Source: Cephalotus follicularis
Lineage: Eukaryota > Streptophyta > Magnoliopsida > Oxalidales > Cephalotaceae
Direction of reading: 5' to 3'
DNA length: 64,000 nt
NCBI GenBank assembly: GCA_001972305.1
Contig: BDDD01000115.1
Location: 610,485 to 674,484, forward strand
Shown: positions 44,640 through 56,760 of the stretch, piece after piece
Layout: every line of letters begins with the position of its first letter
Numbering within the stretch: the stretch's first letter is position 1
Program-made: the position numbers and the translations under genes
The notes under the pieces: generated by a model
The model's input: only the letters and a program-made list of their open reading frames with translations
What the model was told of the DNA's origin: nothing
The model's database searches: none

Positions 44640-46700
44640 ATTTTTCTCATATGACAGATATACCGTATGCCGTTTTCTGTGCCAGAAGGCATCCTAAAAA
44701 TTGGAACAAATATTTGTAATTATTTTGTTCTTTATTGTTTCAATTTTTTGTTGTATGGGTTGAGTTAGTAATTGTTGTTCAAGTTTTTTATTTAAAATTT
44801 CTTGCTGCAAAAAATGTAAGTGGGTTTCTTTTTTTATGTATTTGATTGATAGAGTGTCGTTCTTTAAAAAGAGATAATGCTTTTAGGATGTTAATGTCCT
44901 TAGTGATTGGTTGTTCGTTGAAAGCAAATGGTATTTTTCTTCCAAATAATTTTGTGATAATTCCATTATTTTTTACTTTGAAAGGCTTGATAATCTCTAG
45001 AAATGGTTGTCCTAAAATAATTCATATGTCTAAATCTTTGATTAGGATAAAAGTTTGTTTAATACAAATGTCTTCATTACAAATATGGGCATAAGAAATT
45101 TTCCATTTTCTATTTAGTTTTTCATCATTGGCAGTAGGGACGACAATTTTCCCCGCCCCCGCTCCCCCTGCTCTGCTCCGCTTCCCCACCCTGTTTAAGG
45201 ATTGGGGTGGGGATGGGGGGGAAAATATGTCCCGCGGGTGCGGGTGGGGAGGGAGCAAAGCAAGTGTTTTCCCCGCCCCGCTCCGCTTTTATATATTGTA
45301 TCACATATATTTCATTACATTTATGATATATCAATAAATGAATTTTTCAAAATATTATTATAATATTATATCTAGGATTTATTGCAATATGTATGTATGT
45401 ATAACAAATACATATAATCTTTTTTTTCTTAAACTTTAAGCATATTAATATGTGAGTTTAAGAATAAAAGAAACTGCTAGTCATTTGGTTGTGTTTAACT
45501 TATACATACATGAGGTTAGGGATGACATTGAGGTGGACGAGACAGATTTTGCCATCCCCGACCCCGCCCTGACAAAGAAATGACTTCTCCGCCTCCGCCC
45601 CGCCTCGCCCCGCCATGGGGAAAGGAAACTCCGTCCCGTCCCCGCCCCGCTCTTTGGTGGGGTGGGGACGGCGATGGCAAAATCCACCCCGATCGCCCCA
45701 TTGCCATCCCTAATTGGTGGTAGTTAATCGTTCTTTGGTTGTTTGAACGAATTGTGTAGGGACTAATCATTCTTGAATACAATTTAATTGGGCTCCTGAA
45801 TCTACTAAGGCTGTTGTTTGTATTTTAAATGAATTATGGATTACATTACTAATGTTAATGTGCCATTGTTGATAAGTAATACGTTCAATTAAATTGATGA
45901 ATTTAATGGATGCTTCTTATTGAATATCCAAATTTTTGTGTTGTTCTTTTTCAGATGACGAAGATGATGAGTGTCTTTGTAAAAGTAATTGTTCAAGATA
46001 AGTGATTTGGGATTTCGTTTTTTGTTTGAATTTTGCTAATTCCTGTTTTGTTTGTTTGATTTCTTTTTGTAAGTCTTGTAAGGTTAGGGTTTGGGATTGT
46101 ATTTTATTAAATCTTTGAATTATGTTTTGTAATGTATATAATTGAGTACTAGAAGATGATGGTCCTATTGTGGTTATTAAGTCTTTTTTTTAATACGTAT
46201 TCTTTTTTAAGTTCTAGATTGTCAATCTTATCAACCAATTGTAATAGTAAGCTTGATTATTTTTGTTTGTATGTATTGAGCATATTAATTTTTGCAGTAG
46301 AACATGTAGTTCTTATGATACAGTTTTTACAAGTAAGTTGGAGTTAGTGTCAGAGAGTTGGTCAGAATCTAAAGCTAAAGAGTGTTTAATTGGTTGTATG
46401 TGTGTTGTAGAATCAGAAATTCTAATTCTTCATATGAGGTTTGTTCATTAACGATTTTAAACAGTTGATTTTTCTGTTCAATAGATATGCCTAATTTTTT
46501 AATTTGTTTCCTAAATTTGCAGTATTTGACAATATGTACTGATTTTTCACAATTGTAATAATTTTTTTTTTATTTTTGTGGGATATTCCGTGTTTTGAAA
46601 TATTTATCTGTTTTTTAGGGTTTTTTTTATTGTAGTATTGAGGTTTTTCAATTTATTGTTGAGTTTTGTAATAATTTATTCGGTATTTTGGTTTGTACTT
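44640..46700 (-). pseudogene. Degraded pararetrovirus-like polyprotein fragment
   Basis: The minus strand has a CCHC-like knuckle remnant near 46525-46565 (first Cys lost), a Lys/Glu-rich coiled region after it, and further down an aspartic-protease-like second half near 44930-45070 with 'IILGQPFLEIIKPFKV'. That string and its flanks fit plant caulimovirus-type (endogenous pararetrovirus) polyproteins better than Gypsy ones, but stops and frame changes are frequent and no RT domain remains, so the assignment is tentative. It is split by the hAT-like element at 45135-45712. It can make no functional protein. Confidence 0.4.
45135..45712. mobile_element. hAT-like non-autonomous element (MITE-type)
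   Basis: A 578-bp unit has inverted ends: TAGGGACGACAAT at the left and ATTGCCATCCCTA at the right. GC-rich arms of 'ccccgccccgctcc' type surround an AT-rich middle. It is flanked by attggcag (45127-45134) and attggtgg (45713-45720), an 8-base target duplication with two changes, which is the hAT length. There is no transposase ORF. Confidence 0.7.
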
Positions 46701-47507
46701 TTGTGAATTGTTTTTATGAGTTGAGGATGGTGGTTTGAGTTGTTCATAACCAAATTAAGTATAAAAATCTCATAATTCTCTTTTATGAGTTTTAACATTT
46801 CTTTTTATTTATTTGTTAATTTTGATGTATTTATAAATTTCTAATATTATTTTAATAATCATACTTGTAATATCATCATAAATTAGTATATTATATAGAA
46901 CGATCCCATACAAGATGAAACACTCTATTCTTTTTTTTTAAAAACAAAAAACACTCTATTCTTTAACAAACACTCAATTCTTTATTGTTTTCCAATATAT
47001 ATAATATGTTCTGCTATATAAAGTGCTACATCATATATATGTCGTGTAGTGAAATAATCTGATTCAAATTATTTCATTTCATTGATACATTTATTATGAA
47101 GTGATGCGATTTATAGGACGTCGTTCTGCTTCTTTTGTTTTGTTTTTTTAAAAAAAAATTGTATCGGATATACCTTGCTGACTTGTCCCAAAAGCCACGT
47201 CAGGTGCAGTTGATGCCACCCCAGCTGCAGTTAACGGGATAGATGACATAGCCTGATTTGGACATGCTCCTTGCTTTTCCCTCTTACTCATGCAAATGAT
47301 TAATGGGCCAATTAATGGGCCAAGCTAGTCACCACATGGCTATTCTCCCCTATTAAACCTACTGCTTCATTATTACTAATTAGATGAATCAATGAAGCTG
47401 TTGCTCTTATTAATTATGGTTGTAATGGAGGAATTTACTTAATTATCATGAAATGAATATATCCATGACGCGATAGCATATATATTGAGTACTTATTAAC
47501 ATTTTGT
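46700..47507. other. AT-rich DNA without recognised gene
   Basis: Poly-T and poly-A runs and one GC-moderate stretch (47170-47290). I see no coding region, no RNA gene and no terminal repeats. Confidence 0.55.
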
Positions 47508-48041
47508 TGATGCAGAAATCTTTCCTTCAACAGTACCCCGCGTGTAAGGGCTTGATTTGTTTAGAGAAACGCTGGAATTTGTCCGAGAAAGGGTGTTTGG
47601 TGATGGCTGGTGATCCCTGCACAAGCAAGAAAGAAAGGTAGAAGGTCCAGGAGGTTGTTCTCCAGGGGACACTTCGACGCTCAAGTTAACAGTTGTACAG
47701 AGAGTATTTAGGTGCTTTTTTTGTGCTAGAAAATGACTGACCTTTGTAAAGACTGTGAAACTGGTATTTATAGGCCTCCTAGTGACTGACGAGCGTCTAA
47801 TCAGGAGTTGGTTGCCCCTAGGGGAAAGGTGTCAGTGGTCCTGGCATTTCCCCTGATCTCCTCCAGATTTGGTGGCTATAGCCGCAAGTCCATTAATGGA
47901 TTGGAGGGCTACGCCGACATGCCAGTCTCTTTTCCCACGTTGATGCGATGGCAGGCCACGTGCTCGGGCCCTAGAGCGACATCTGTCCTTCTTTCCTTGC
48001 GCACGTGTCCTTATGCTTAAAAAAGGATTTTTCCTATATCA
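47508..48041 (-). repeat. Gypsy 3' LTR related to the Tat-like family
   Basis: Minus strand: TGATATAGGAAAAATCC...CTGCATCA, 534 bp. The last 200 bases match the R/U5 end of the LTR at 12221 ('cttacacgcggggtactgttg', 'gagaacaacctcctgg'). It is preceded on the minus strand by the polypurine tract ggaccaggggggcat (48043-48057). Only about 70 bp of internal DNA follow before a Sirevirus-like LTR, so the rest of the element is lost. Confidence 0.7.
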
Positions 48042-48115
48042 TATGCCCCCCTGGTCCTTCTTCTCTGGCACTGGCAGAGGAGGAGGAGCAGAGTTGAGAG
48101 TGAGAAAACAGCTCT

Positions 48116-49351
48116 TGCAATATACAAGAAGGGGGGGGAATTGAATATTGAGGAATATGCGGAAATTTAAAAACTTTAAAAGTTAAAGAGATAAGGAAAG
48201 AAAAACTTCTCCGAAATTTAGAGTGGTTCGGCTAACTCTTGCCTACGTCCACTTTTCCCAAGGGTGCTCCTTGAGTTTCCACTATCTCGAATTGATTATG
48301 GTAGCAATTTGTTACACCTCATAATTTTGGTGATTGAACTCAATCACAAGACCTTGACCTCAAGACCTTAGAGGATTCACCTCTTTTACAAGTGTTTATA
48401 AATGTGTTTACAAGGTAACCTCTCAATAGGTTTGATCTAGCTTATAATACAGAACACAATAGAAATCACAGGAAGACCTCAAAGAATAGAACTATGAAGC
48501 CTTTTTGAGAACACTTAGGAGCACTTGAGCTTTGTAAAATGCTTGAATCTTTTGTTTCTTGATTGTTGTTTCTCTATCTCTCCTGATGGTTTTGGATCTT
48601 CCTTTATATAGACAAAAAAGTCTTGTAGCCGTTGCATAAATCATGGAGATTTAAGATATAAAAATGATGTGTTGATGCAATTCTGTTTTTATGCCTGCCG
48701 AGATAAAGACGTCGATGTCTTTTGAAAGGAGTCGATATCTTTGTAGGTTACTAGCCGTTGCAAGTGGGTTTACTAGCCGTTCCTTAATTCCCGGGTCAAA
48801 CAATTTGAAAAGATGTCGATGTCTTTCATTGGCGTCGATGTCTTTTCTGGGAATGTATCCAAGCATTTGAGGTTATGAGCATCACGTCGATGTCTTCTTG
48901 AAGGATCAATGTCTTTTCTGGATTTTGCAGTTGACTCTTCAAACACATCGATGTCGAAGGAAAGGGATCGATGCCTTTTATTTGGACGTCGATATCTTTA
49001 CATACAAGGATCGATGTCTTTAATCAAAATCGACCTGTAACTTTTGTGCACTAAAGACGTCGATGTCTTCTTGAAAAGGGATCGATGTCTTTCTTCGAAA
49101 ATGGCCTGTAACTTTGGTCGCACAAAGACGTCGATGTCTTCTTCAAAAGGGATCGATGTCTTTCTTCAAAAATGGCCTGTAACTTTGGTAGCTCAAAGAC
49201 GTCGATGTCTTCTTCAAAAGGGATCGATGTCTTTTCTTTAAAACTGTCTTTTGCCTTTTGTGAATCTTTCTAACATCTTGCACATTAAGTGAACTTTGTT
49301 AAATGCAAATATGTTATCATCAAAACTAGGATTGAGACTAAAATGTCAACA
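48116..49351 (-). repeat. Sirevirus-like Copia 3' LTR
   Basis: Minus strand starts TGTTGACATTTTAGTC at 49351, immediately after the purine tract 'aaaaagggggagat' (49352-49365) typical of Sireviruses, and ends about TTGCA at 48116. It contains the 'gagtggttcggctaac...cctacgtccac' sentence known from Maximus/SIRE-type LTRs and a large palindrome cluster (48700-49240). Confidence 0.7.
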
Positions 49352-49535
49352 ATCTCCCCCTTTTTGATGATGACAAAAATTTGCTCATAAAACGCATAAT
49401 CATAGAATATAAGTAATATCAATTGAGCTATTTCCCATAAAAAGCATAATCAAAGAACATAAGCAATATCAATTGAGCTATTTCCCATAAAAAGCATAAT
49501 CAAAGCAATATCCAATTGAGCTATCTCCCCTTCTT
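49352..49535 (-). other. Sirevirus-like 3' untranslated region
   Basis: Three tandem ~60-base units built on 'cataatcaaagaacataagcaatatcaattgagctatttcccat' lie between the purine tract and the solo-LTR insertion. No coding content. Confidence 0.6.
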
Positions 49536-50209
49536 GAAAGTGTCACACCCCGTTTCACAAACAACATATAAAGTGGTGGCAACTAACATATAAATCCGGC
49601 TTATGTAAAATACCATAAAATTAAAACTTTCCATATCAATTAACAACCTGCGGAAGCATATAAAATAAGCCGAATCATGACATAGCATGCATCCCATACT
49701 ACATGCTACAACAACAAATATCATCACAGTTAACTGCCCTCAAAACGGAGCGTGAACAATATTCCTTATTACAACCATTCATTTATTACAATGATCCATA
49801 AACATTTCTCAAAAGTAAACATCATAACACTTCACTTTGCTCCTCGGAGCCCAACGGTAACCAACAGCTGCATCAACCTGAAACACACTGAAGTTGTAGG
49901 GGGTTAGCCTTTGTCCTCACTCGGCAAAACCATAAAAGCGATCCAGGGTCAAGGATAAAACATGTCATGATATGAATGCACAATGATGCAGTACATACTA
50001 TATCTCGATGCATATATATATATGCCACGACCACACGGTCACAGGCCACAATGTCACAACACATCAACACACCACTCGGTTCACAAAATCACAACGGCAC
50101 AAAAGCCAACTATATCTCAGGTCTCTAAGGACCCATCACTCCACAATAACGATCAGCCACGTCCCAAAGGACAACAATCAGGCATGTCATGGCAGACAAT
50201 CAATACACT

Positions 50210-50480
50210 CATTGCAAACAATTATTCCTGTCACAGGCACGACGGCGTGGACAACACTCAGAACACACTACGATACAAGCACGACGGCGAGTACCAACAC
50301 TTCCCCGCTAACGGCAACACTCACGATACTAGCACGACGGCTAAGTACCAACATTACCCCGCTAGCGGCAACACTCAATCACAATCAATACAATAACGTC
50401 CACGTTACTAGCACGACGGCTAAGTAACGACAATCAATCAATCCACAGTAAACGATACTAGCACGGTGGCTAAGTACCAA
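50210..50480. repeat. Tandem 'tagcacgacggctaagtacc' repeats in the solo LTR
   Basis: Five imperfect units with 'agcacgacggc(t/g)a(g)ta(c)caacac' and, in two of them, 'ccccgctagcggcaacactc', spaced 62-70 bases. Non-coding. Confidence 0.7.
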
Positions 50481-51184
50481 CACTCAACATAGTCACAATA
50501 ACAGTGCAAACACAGCACCCACAATACCACTCAAGTAGTTTATAAAATAAATACTTGATAAAAACATCCCATTCAAAACATTGCAATCCGTTTCCAAAAC
50601 GTTTAAAGTATAAATACTTTCAACATATATATATTTGTCAAAATATATATATAACACTTCATTTCCCAAGTAAGTTATGATTCATAAAATACTTGCAACA
50701 ATAAATTTCTCTTTAAACATTTCAAGTAATTTATAGGTATAAATACTTGCAACATATATATTTGTCAAAATATATATAACGATCATTTTCCCAAAACTCA
50801 AGTATCAAAGTACTTGGAACAATACACTTTCGTAAAACCCGGTTATTTGAACTACATTCAAATACCCCAAAATACGTATTTCGTATAACAGTTTTGCAAA
50901 CCCTTGAAAGCCATTTTCACAATCCTTTTGGAAAACATAATTTCCCGAACAATAGTGATTTTAATAAACCATTCACATTTTCACAAGGTTTTGGAAGCTA
51001 CTTTCACAATCTTTCGAGAATATGTATATATCTCAAAACGTACAGTTCGCATAAAGTAATGATTTACATAAATCACATTTGCACTTCCAAAAAGGGGTAA
51101 AACGTTTCACAATCATCAATAACCAACTCAAAATGCAGTTTAACAGTTATAGATGCATACATATGCTCACAATGCAAAACGGTC

Positions 51185-51695
51185 CCAACCAGTCAGCTGT
51201 TTCTCACTGACAGTCGGCTGTTCTCCTTCAACAGTCGGCTGTCCCTTACTTGGCAGTCGGCTGCCCTTTACCAACAGTCGGCTGCCCTCCTTGGCAGTCG
51301 GCTGTCCCATGCCAACAGTCGGCTGCCCTCCTTGGCAGTCGGCTGTCCTTCACTTAGCAGTCGGCTGCCCTCTCCAGGCAGTCGGCTGGTCCAATACAAT
51401 ACACATTCCTTGCTATCACCTGTCCCAGCATACCTGGTAGGGTGACACATGGACAGTCGGCTGTTACCCAAAACAGTCAGCTGCACCACCACAGAGTCGG
51501 CTGCCTTCCTCTGGCAGTCGACTACTCAATCAACAGGAAGAAACCTGCAATTCCAGGCACGAACAGTCGACTGGATCCAATGCCCAGTAGGCTGCCCTCC
51601 TTGAGTAGTCGGCTATTCCTCACGAACAGTCGACTGCTAGCCTTGGACAGTCGGCTGTCCTCCCTGGACAGTCGACTGCCCTACGGGCAGTGTCC
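51185..51695. repeat. 'cagtcggctgcc' array in the solo LTR
   Basis: About twenty copies of 'cagtcggctg' or its palindromic variant 'cagtcgactg', 15-35 bases apart; seven more copies lie at 52215-52350. The open frames seen here only reflect the repeat. Confidence 0.8.
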
Positions 51696-52832
51696 AAAAA
51701 CAGCAGAAATCACACAAGTTTCAATCCACTTTAAACTATTCAAAGCCACAAACACTATCACCACAATACACATATCCATGCCTTTATCACAATATAACAT
51801 ATGCATTTCACTCATAACATCATTATAAATGACTTTGAATAAAAAATATAGCTTTCCCCTACCTTAGAACTCCAAGTTAGGAGTTGCAATCCACCTCTTT
51901 AAGTCCCGAATCCGAGGTCCTTGCACTCCCACACACGTCCAACAGCCTCCACTGGTCCGATTCCTCTGCTGGTCCGGCGTCCAAGTCCACGATTCAACAC
52001 AACTCCTTATGTCCACAACACACACACACACTTTCACTCTCAAACTTACTACTCCAAACACACATGAAATCACAGAGGAAGATGGAGATTGAGGAGAGGG
52101 AGCTATGTTTTTATGAAGGAGACCCGGCCCCTCACCCTGCCATCTGCCCATATAAACCAAAACACCCACCTTTTATCACTTTAAAGCTGTCAACACGTGG
52201 GCTGTCTGGCACTCGGCAGTCGGCTGCCATGCCTTGGCAGTCGACTGTTTCTGCCGACACTCAAACCAGCCGGCTGCTTCCTCACAGCAGCTGGCTGCCG
52301 CCTTCACCAGGGGAGTCCAGTCGGCTGCCTCCTTGTGGCAGTCGGCTGCCTCCTGCACAAAAAACACACTAACACACTTTTTCTTGCAACTTCCAACACA
52401 CCAAAGGGGAAAAAACACAATTCTCATTAACCCAACGTGTAAAATTACATTAAAAACGCAATATTACACCTTAACGAAAATCCCGGGCATTACAGAAAGG
52501 TTCATAAAAGAAAGTTCTATTGAAAGCTATTGAGCTCTATCTCCCCCTTTTTTGGATAGCATAAAAAAGGTAGATGTAATTAGCTCCCCCTTAATAAGAG
52601 AGAGGGTAAAAAAAAACAGCATTTCAATAACATCAATATTATCATAACATGATCAATAACATTTCAGTATCAAGAATTAGCAATATATAACACCATATAC
52701 AACAGAAAACATTTCATTAACAAACACTTGTCTTATAACACAATAGAAGTTCAAAAATTACATAAACAACTTGTTTGATTACAACAAAAACTTGTTAAAG
52801 CTATAACAGCAAGAAACAACAATCAAGAATCA

Positions 52833-54162
52833 GCATTCAGGACGAGGATCAGAATCATAAGAAGATTCATCGCCCGAGGTATCTTCGCATATGTCGATTG
52901 TCTTGGATACATCAAGCTTTCATTCCAAGCGCTTGAGACGTCTTTTGCTGACATGTAATTCATAACAGAGTGTGTCCTCTATCATCTCAAAGTCAAATCG
53001 AATAGTCATGTGATCTTTTTCCAAATTTTCGAGGTGTGAATTTACTTGCTGGAATTTTCCTTCAATTGATGCTTCCATCGAGTCGAACCTAGTATTCAAT
53101 GCATCAAATCGAGTGCTCATGAATTCCATCATTTGATCATACTCACAGGTAGAAGAAGAGCCATGAGTTTGAGCAAGTGCTGCTTCTTGTGCTTCCCAAG
53201 AAGGGATCTCTTCATGTTCTTCTCTCTCAATTTTCTGGACTTTTTCACTTTTTGGACAGTAAGTCCAATTTCCATCTTGTTTCTTCCAGCCCATGCGATT
53301 TTAAAGTGCTTTTGTTGTACGTATCTTCCTTCTTCAGCTTAGTTCCAATCTCCCCTTCAAGACATACATCATGGTATCGAAAGATTTTGGTTAAGATGCA
53401 ACCAAAGGGAAGGACAGATTTCTTCTGTGAAAAGGCACGCACCATTGTGTGGAGCATAAGCAGTGGATAACAAAACTCGATTTTGGAAATGATGCACCAC
53501 ATTAGGAATGCTTGCATCCTCGTGAGTTTTGCATAACCACCACCGGTAGGAAGAAATTGATGAACAATGAGGTGATGTAAAAGACGATGATCAACCGAGA
53601 GCTTGTTTGTGTAAAGGGCCATGTTGGGATGAATGTTTGGATCATTAGGGTAGAGAATTGATAAGATGTTGTTTGGGTGAAAACCTTCGACTTCCGGCCA
53701 TTTCTTGTATTCAAAGATATACAAGCCGTTGCGAGGAATATGAAGAATTGATGCAAGAATCTTATCATTTAAAAAGATTCTTTGACCTTTGACAGTTGAG
53801 GAGAGGGCAAATTCTTCATGAGGACTAGACACAATCCTTAAGTTCATGTAAAATTCTTTGATAAGCTTGACATAAAACATATCTTGAATTTGAACTAAAG
53901 GAATGAGATGTAAATCTTCTAGCCAAGAAACAAAAGAAAACTCATTAGAACAAAAGGATAAATCTATGTTCCTACCACCCATTACCCTTTTGTCAACAAA
54001 TGCAACATTGCGGACAGGAATTTATTCTTCGGATTCGGAATCCGATTGAAGAGCGGGATCGGGAGAAAGTTCCCGAATGTTAAGCTTCCTCTTAGAGCCA
54101 ATTTTCTTAGGTTGGGAAGAGCTAGAGGCCTTCTTTATGCCAGTGGTTTTTGTTCTAGGCAT
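52833..54162 (-). pseudogene. Plant-mobile-domain-like ORF of the Sirevirus-like element
   Basis: The minus strand starts at ATG 54162 with a basic, Ser-rich N-terminus ('MPRTKTTGIKKASSSSQPKK'). It has an in-frame TAA near 54024 and then continues 'MGGRNIDLSFCSNEF', 'LIKEFYMNLRIVSS', 'VKGQRIFLNDKILASIL', 'IPRNGLYIFEYKKW' and 'MALYTNKLSVDHRLLHHLI'. This is the pattern of plant 'putative plant transposon protein' (PMD-like) domains. After a frameshift near 53290 it ends in a coiled coil with 'TRFDALNTRFDSMEAS' and an acidic tail. It lies on the same strand as the Sirevirus-like LTR, where no Copia pol remains. The function of such ORFs is unknown. Confidence 0.65.
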
Positions 54163-54164
54163 TT

Positions 54165-55466
54165 TGCCAAACACTTGGAATGTTTTATCCGGTATTCGTG
54201 TTTGTTTAGATTTTCAACCTGCTAAGGTACGGATCCTTCGTTCTTTGGTACTCATTCTGTTAAACTTTCATTAATTGATGATTTAGTACGTTTTATTGAA
54301 CAGATTATGTTTATGGTTTTATTAGAAATAGAATTCATATTTTGATTGGATATTCTCATTTTGATAATGATATTACTAAAATGAATTTATTATCGTTATA
54401 TCGGATATTACTTTTCTGTTATCAAAAATGTATTATTGTTTGGGCATGGCTTCCACCTTCGGGAGTATGTTATATTTCAGATACAGATCGGATTTTGATT
54501 TGATTTTTGATATGAAAGTATGATCCTTCTTAAATAATGTCAGATATGTCTGGAGACAGTTTACATAAGTATATGTTAGAATTGTTTTAGAATAAAACAA
54601 AATTTTAGCATAATAACATACAGAGAAAAACCCTACCTATGAGGTATCATAGGCATGTTCTTTGGCACGGAGGACATGACACCTACCGTGGTGGTGTGAT
54701 CGGTCTACGGCGTCTCTTTTAAATATGTATCCTGAGAGTTGGATATGGATCCTTTTGAGGCGTATGAGTATACTCTAGTTATTGTCAGAATTCAGAAATT
54801 CAGTATTTGGGATTGTTTGTGTAGTGCCGTACACGACTTTTCCGTCAGGGCATGTGGGCCTCGCGAACCCCTTGCACCTATATATGTATGTATGTCAGAA
54901 TTCTCTGTTATGGAATTATGAAATCAGATAATGTTTTGAGTTATGATGTTTTTCGTAAAGTTATGATGATTTTATAACTGTTCGTTTTTAAATATTATGC
55001 TTTACATTTTAAAGAATATTTATTATGTTACTTTACTGAAATTTTAAAGTTCAACATATTTTGTTTATCGTTTACTGTTTTACTTCCTTATCCGTACTGA
55101 GGTTTGCTCAGTCGCATTTTTTTTTCATGCGGCAGGTTTTCAGAAGGATGGGGGAAACGTGTGATGAGAGTTACTCACTTGTCAGATGATCAGTTAGGAG
55201 TTGGTCCATTGTGTTTCCAGTATTGTTGATCATGTTTTAAGTTAATATCAGACTAGTTTTCTCTTAAACGGTATTTGGATATCAGATTATGGTTTGTTGT
55301 TATTTATGAATGGTTCAAATTTCAGACTCTGTTTTATATCAGTTAATTATAAGATATGTTTTTAGACCACCACATCCGTTTCGCATCAGTCTATTGTTTA
55401 GATATTCCGTTATGTTTCAGTTTGGTATTATGACCTGTAAGGGCTCCCACCATCGGGGGTGTTACA
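54165..55466 (+). repeat. 5' LTR (part) of chromovirus-like Gypsy element
   Basis: It ends GGGGGTGTTACA at 55466, six bases before the primer site. The left end is cut by the PMD-like ORF. It includes the sentence 'tactgaggtttgctcagtcgc' followed by 'catgcggcagg', common in these LTRs. No ORF in it looks real. Confidence 0.7.
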
Positions 55467-55471
55467 GATTG

Positions 55472-55482
55472 TGGTATCAGAG
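55472..55482 (+). other. Primer-binding site (tRNA-Met type)
   Basis: TGGTATCAGAG directly after the LTR end and 158 bases before the gag start codon. Confidence 0.8.
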
Positions 55483-55639
55483 ATATAGGTTTTGTTTCCT
55501 TAGAAGACCTAACTAGGTTTGACCTGTGAGATTGGGTAGACACCAGATTAGGACTTCTTCGTTATGATCCTTTGATGTGTCTTTTCGTTTTGATACTCTG
55601 ATTATTTTGTCTTTATCATGTCCTGGTTTTGATGCGTAG

Positions 55640-56760
55640 ATGGCACAAACAAGGAACACCCCTCAGAGAACCGAACCAGTTATGGCTCAGGATGGAGCAA
55701 GAAATGAGCCTGCAATTGACGAGATGGTTAGACAAGCTGTGGCTCAGGAAGTGAACTGAGTGATGCAGCAACAGCAAAATCATGAGCACGATCGTCCTGA
55801 GCAAGTAGCTGGGGAGAATGTACCCGTTGATGCTCATGCAGCTGGGGGAGCTGGGGACCATCCTGATACTCCAGTTCATGTATGGTTGGAAAGGTTCCAG
55901 AAACAGAGACCGCGATCCTTTACTTCGGTGCCAACACCAGTGGAGGCTGAGCATTGGATTGCTCATTTGGAGAAGATTTTCGATGTGCTGGAATGCGGTG
56001 ATAATTAGAAGGTTAAGTTGGCTGCGTATAAGCTAGAGGGCGATGCCCAGACATGGTGGAAGACCTTGAAGACAGCTAAGGGTGGAGGTTTTGTTGAGAC
56101 TTTATCTTGGTCTGATTTCTGTGAGATCTTTTATCAGCAGTATTTCCCCACTGCTGATAAAGAGGCTTATGCTAGGGAGTTTCTAATGACGAGACAGAAG
56201 GAAGGTGAGTCTGTTACGGAGTTTTTAGCCCGGTTTACCAGGTTGGCAGGCTTTGCAGGACCTGCAGCGGGGTCGGCAGCAGAACAGGCAGAAAAGTTTA
56301 AATGGAAGTTGCATTATCAGCTTAGGGGCAAGCTGATTTACTCGAGGTTTGCGGATGTGTTAGAGGTTGCAAACGCTGCAAAGAACATAGAAATGGAAAG
56401 GTTAGATTTTCAGGCTGCTCGTTTAGAAGGAGAAAAGAAGAGAAATAGGGGAGACTCTCAGGGCCAAAACTCGGGGCAGCAGGGTAAGGGCCGAAATGGT
56501 AAGCAACAAAAGAAAAATAATAACCGAGGAGGGGGACAATCTGGAAATGATCAAAGGCAGAATTAAGGAGCTACTGGTGGGGGTAACCCCAATGTTCAGA
56601 TTGCACTATGCGAGACTTGTGGGAAGAGGCATCCGGTTGCGACTTGTTACAAGGCTTCGGGGGCATGCTTTGTGTGCGGACAGTAGGGCCATCGTTTTAT
56701 GGATTGCACAGACCCTCGAGAAAAGGAGAGGAAAGGTAATGGCGGAGGCGCGGGACAGCG
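55640..56760 (+). pseudogene. Chromovirus-like gag
   Basis: ATG 55640 opens 'MAQTRNTPQRTEPVMAQD', with an in-frame TGA near 55757 and a TAG near 56006. Otherwise the frame continues through the gag domain ('VEAEHWIAHLEKIFDVLEC', 'KLEGDAQTWWKTLK', 'FLARFTRLAGFA') and the basic tail ('KGRNGKQQKKNNNRGG'). A TAA follows at about 56564, and then zinc-knuckle halves 'CETCGKRHPVATCYK' and 'CFVCGQ' near 56610-56690. Stops, but no frameshifts, separate the parts, so decay is recent compared with its neighbours. Confidence 0.82.

Larger units (their letters stand above)
49541..52494 (-). mobile_element. Solo LTR of a chromovirus-like Gypsy, with target duplication
   Basis: The unit runs TGTCACACCCCG (left) to CCCGGGCATTACA (right); on the minus strand this is TGTAATGCCCGGG...GGGTGTGACA, the classic start and end of plant chromovirus LTRs. 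It is flanked by perfect 5-bp duplications gaaag (49536-49540 and 52495-52499). Neither a primer site nor any gag/pol occurs inside, so it is a 2954-bp solo LTR left by LTR-LTR recombination. It is inserted in the Sirevirus-like element, so it is younger than that element. Confidence 0.88.

Noticed and set aside
51153..51828. Open frames rich in 'SRLP' or 'VGCP' repeats
   Set aside because: Translation of the cagtcggctgcc array within the solo LTR.
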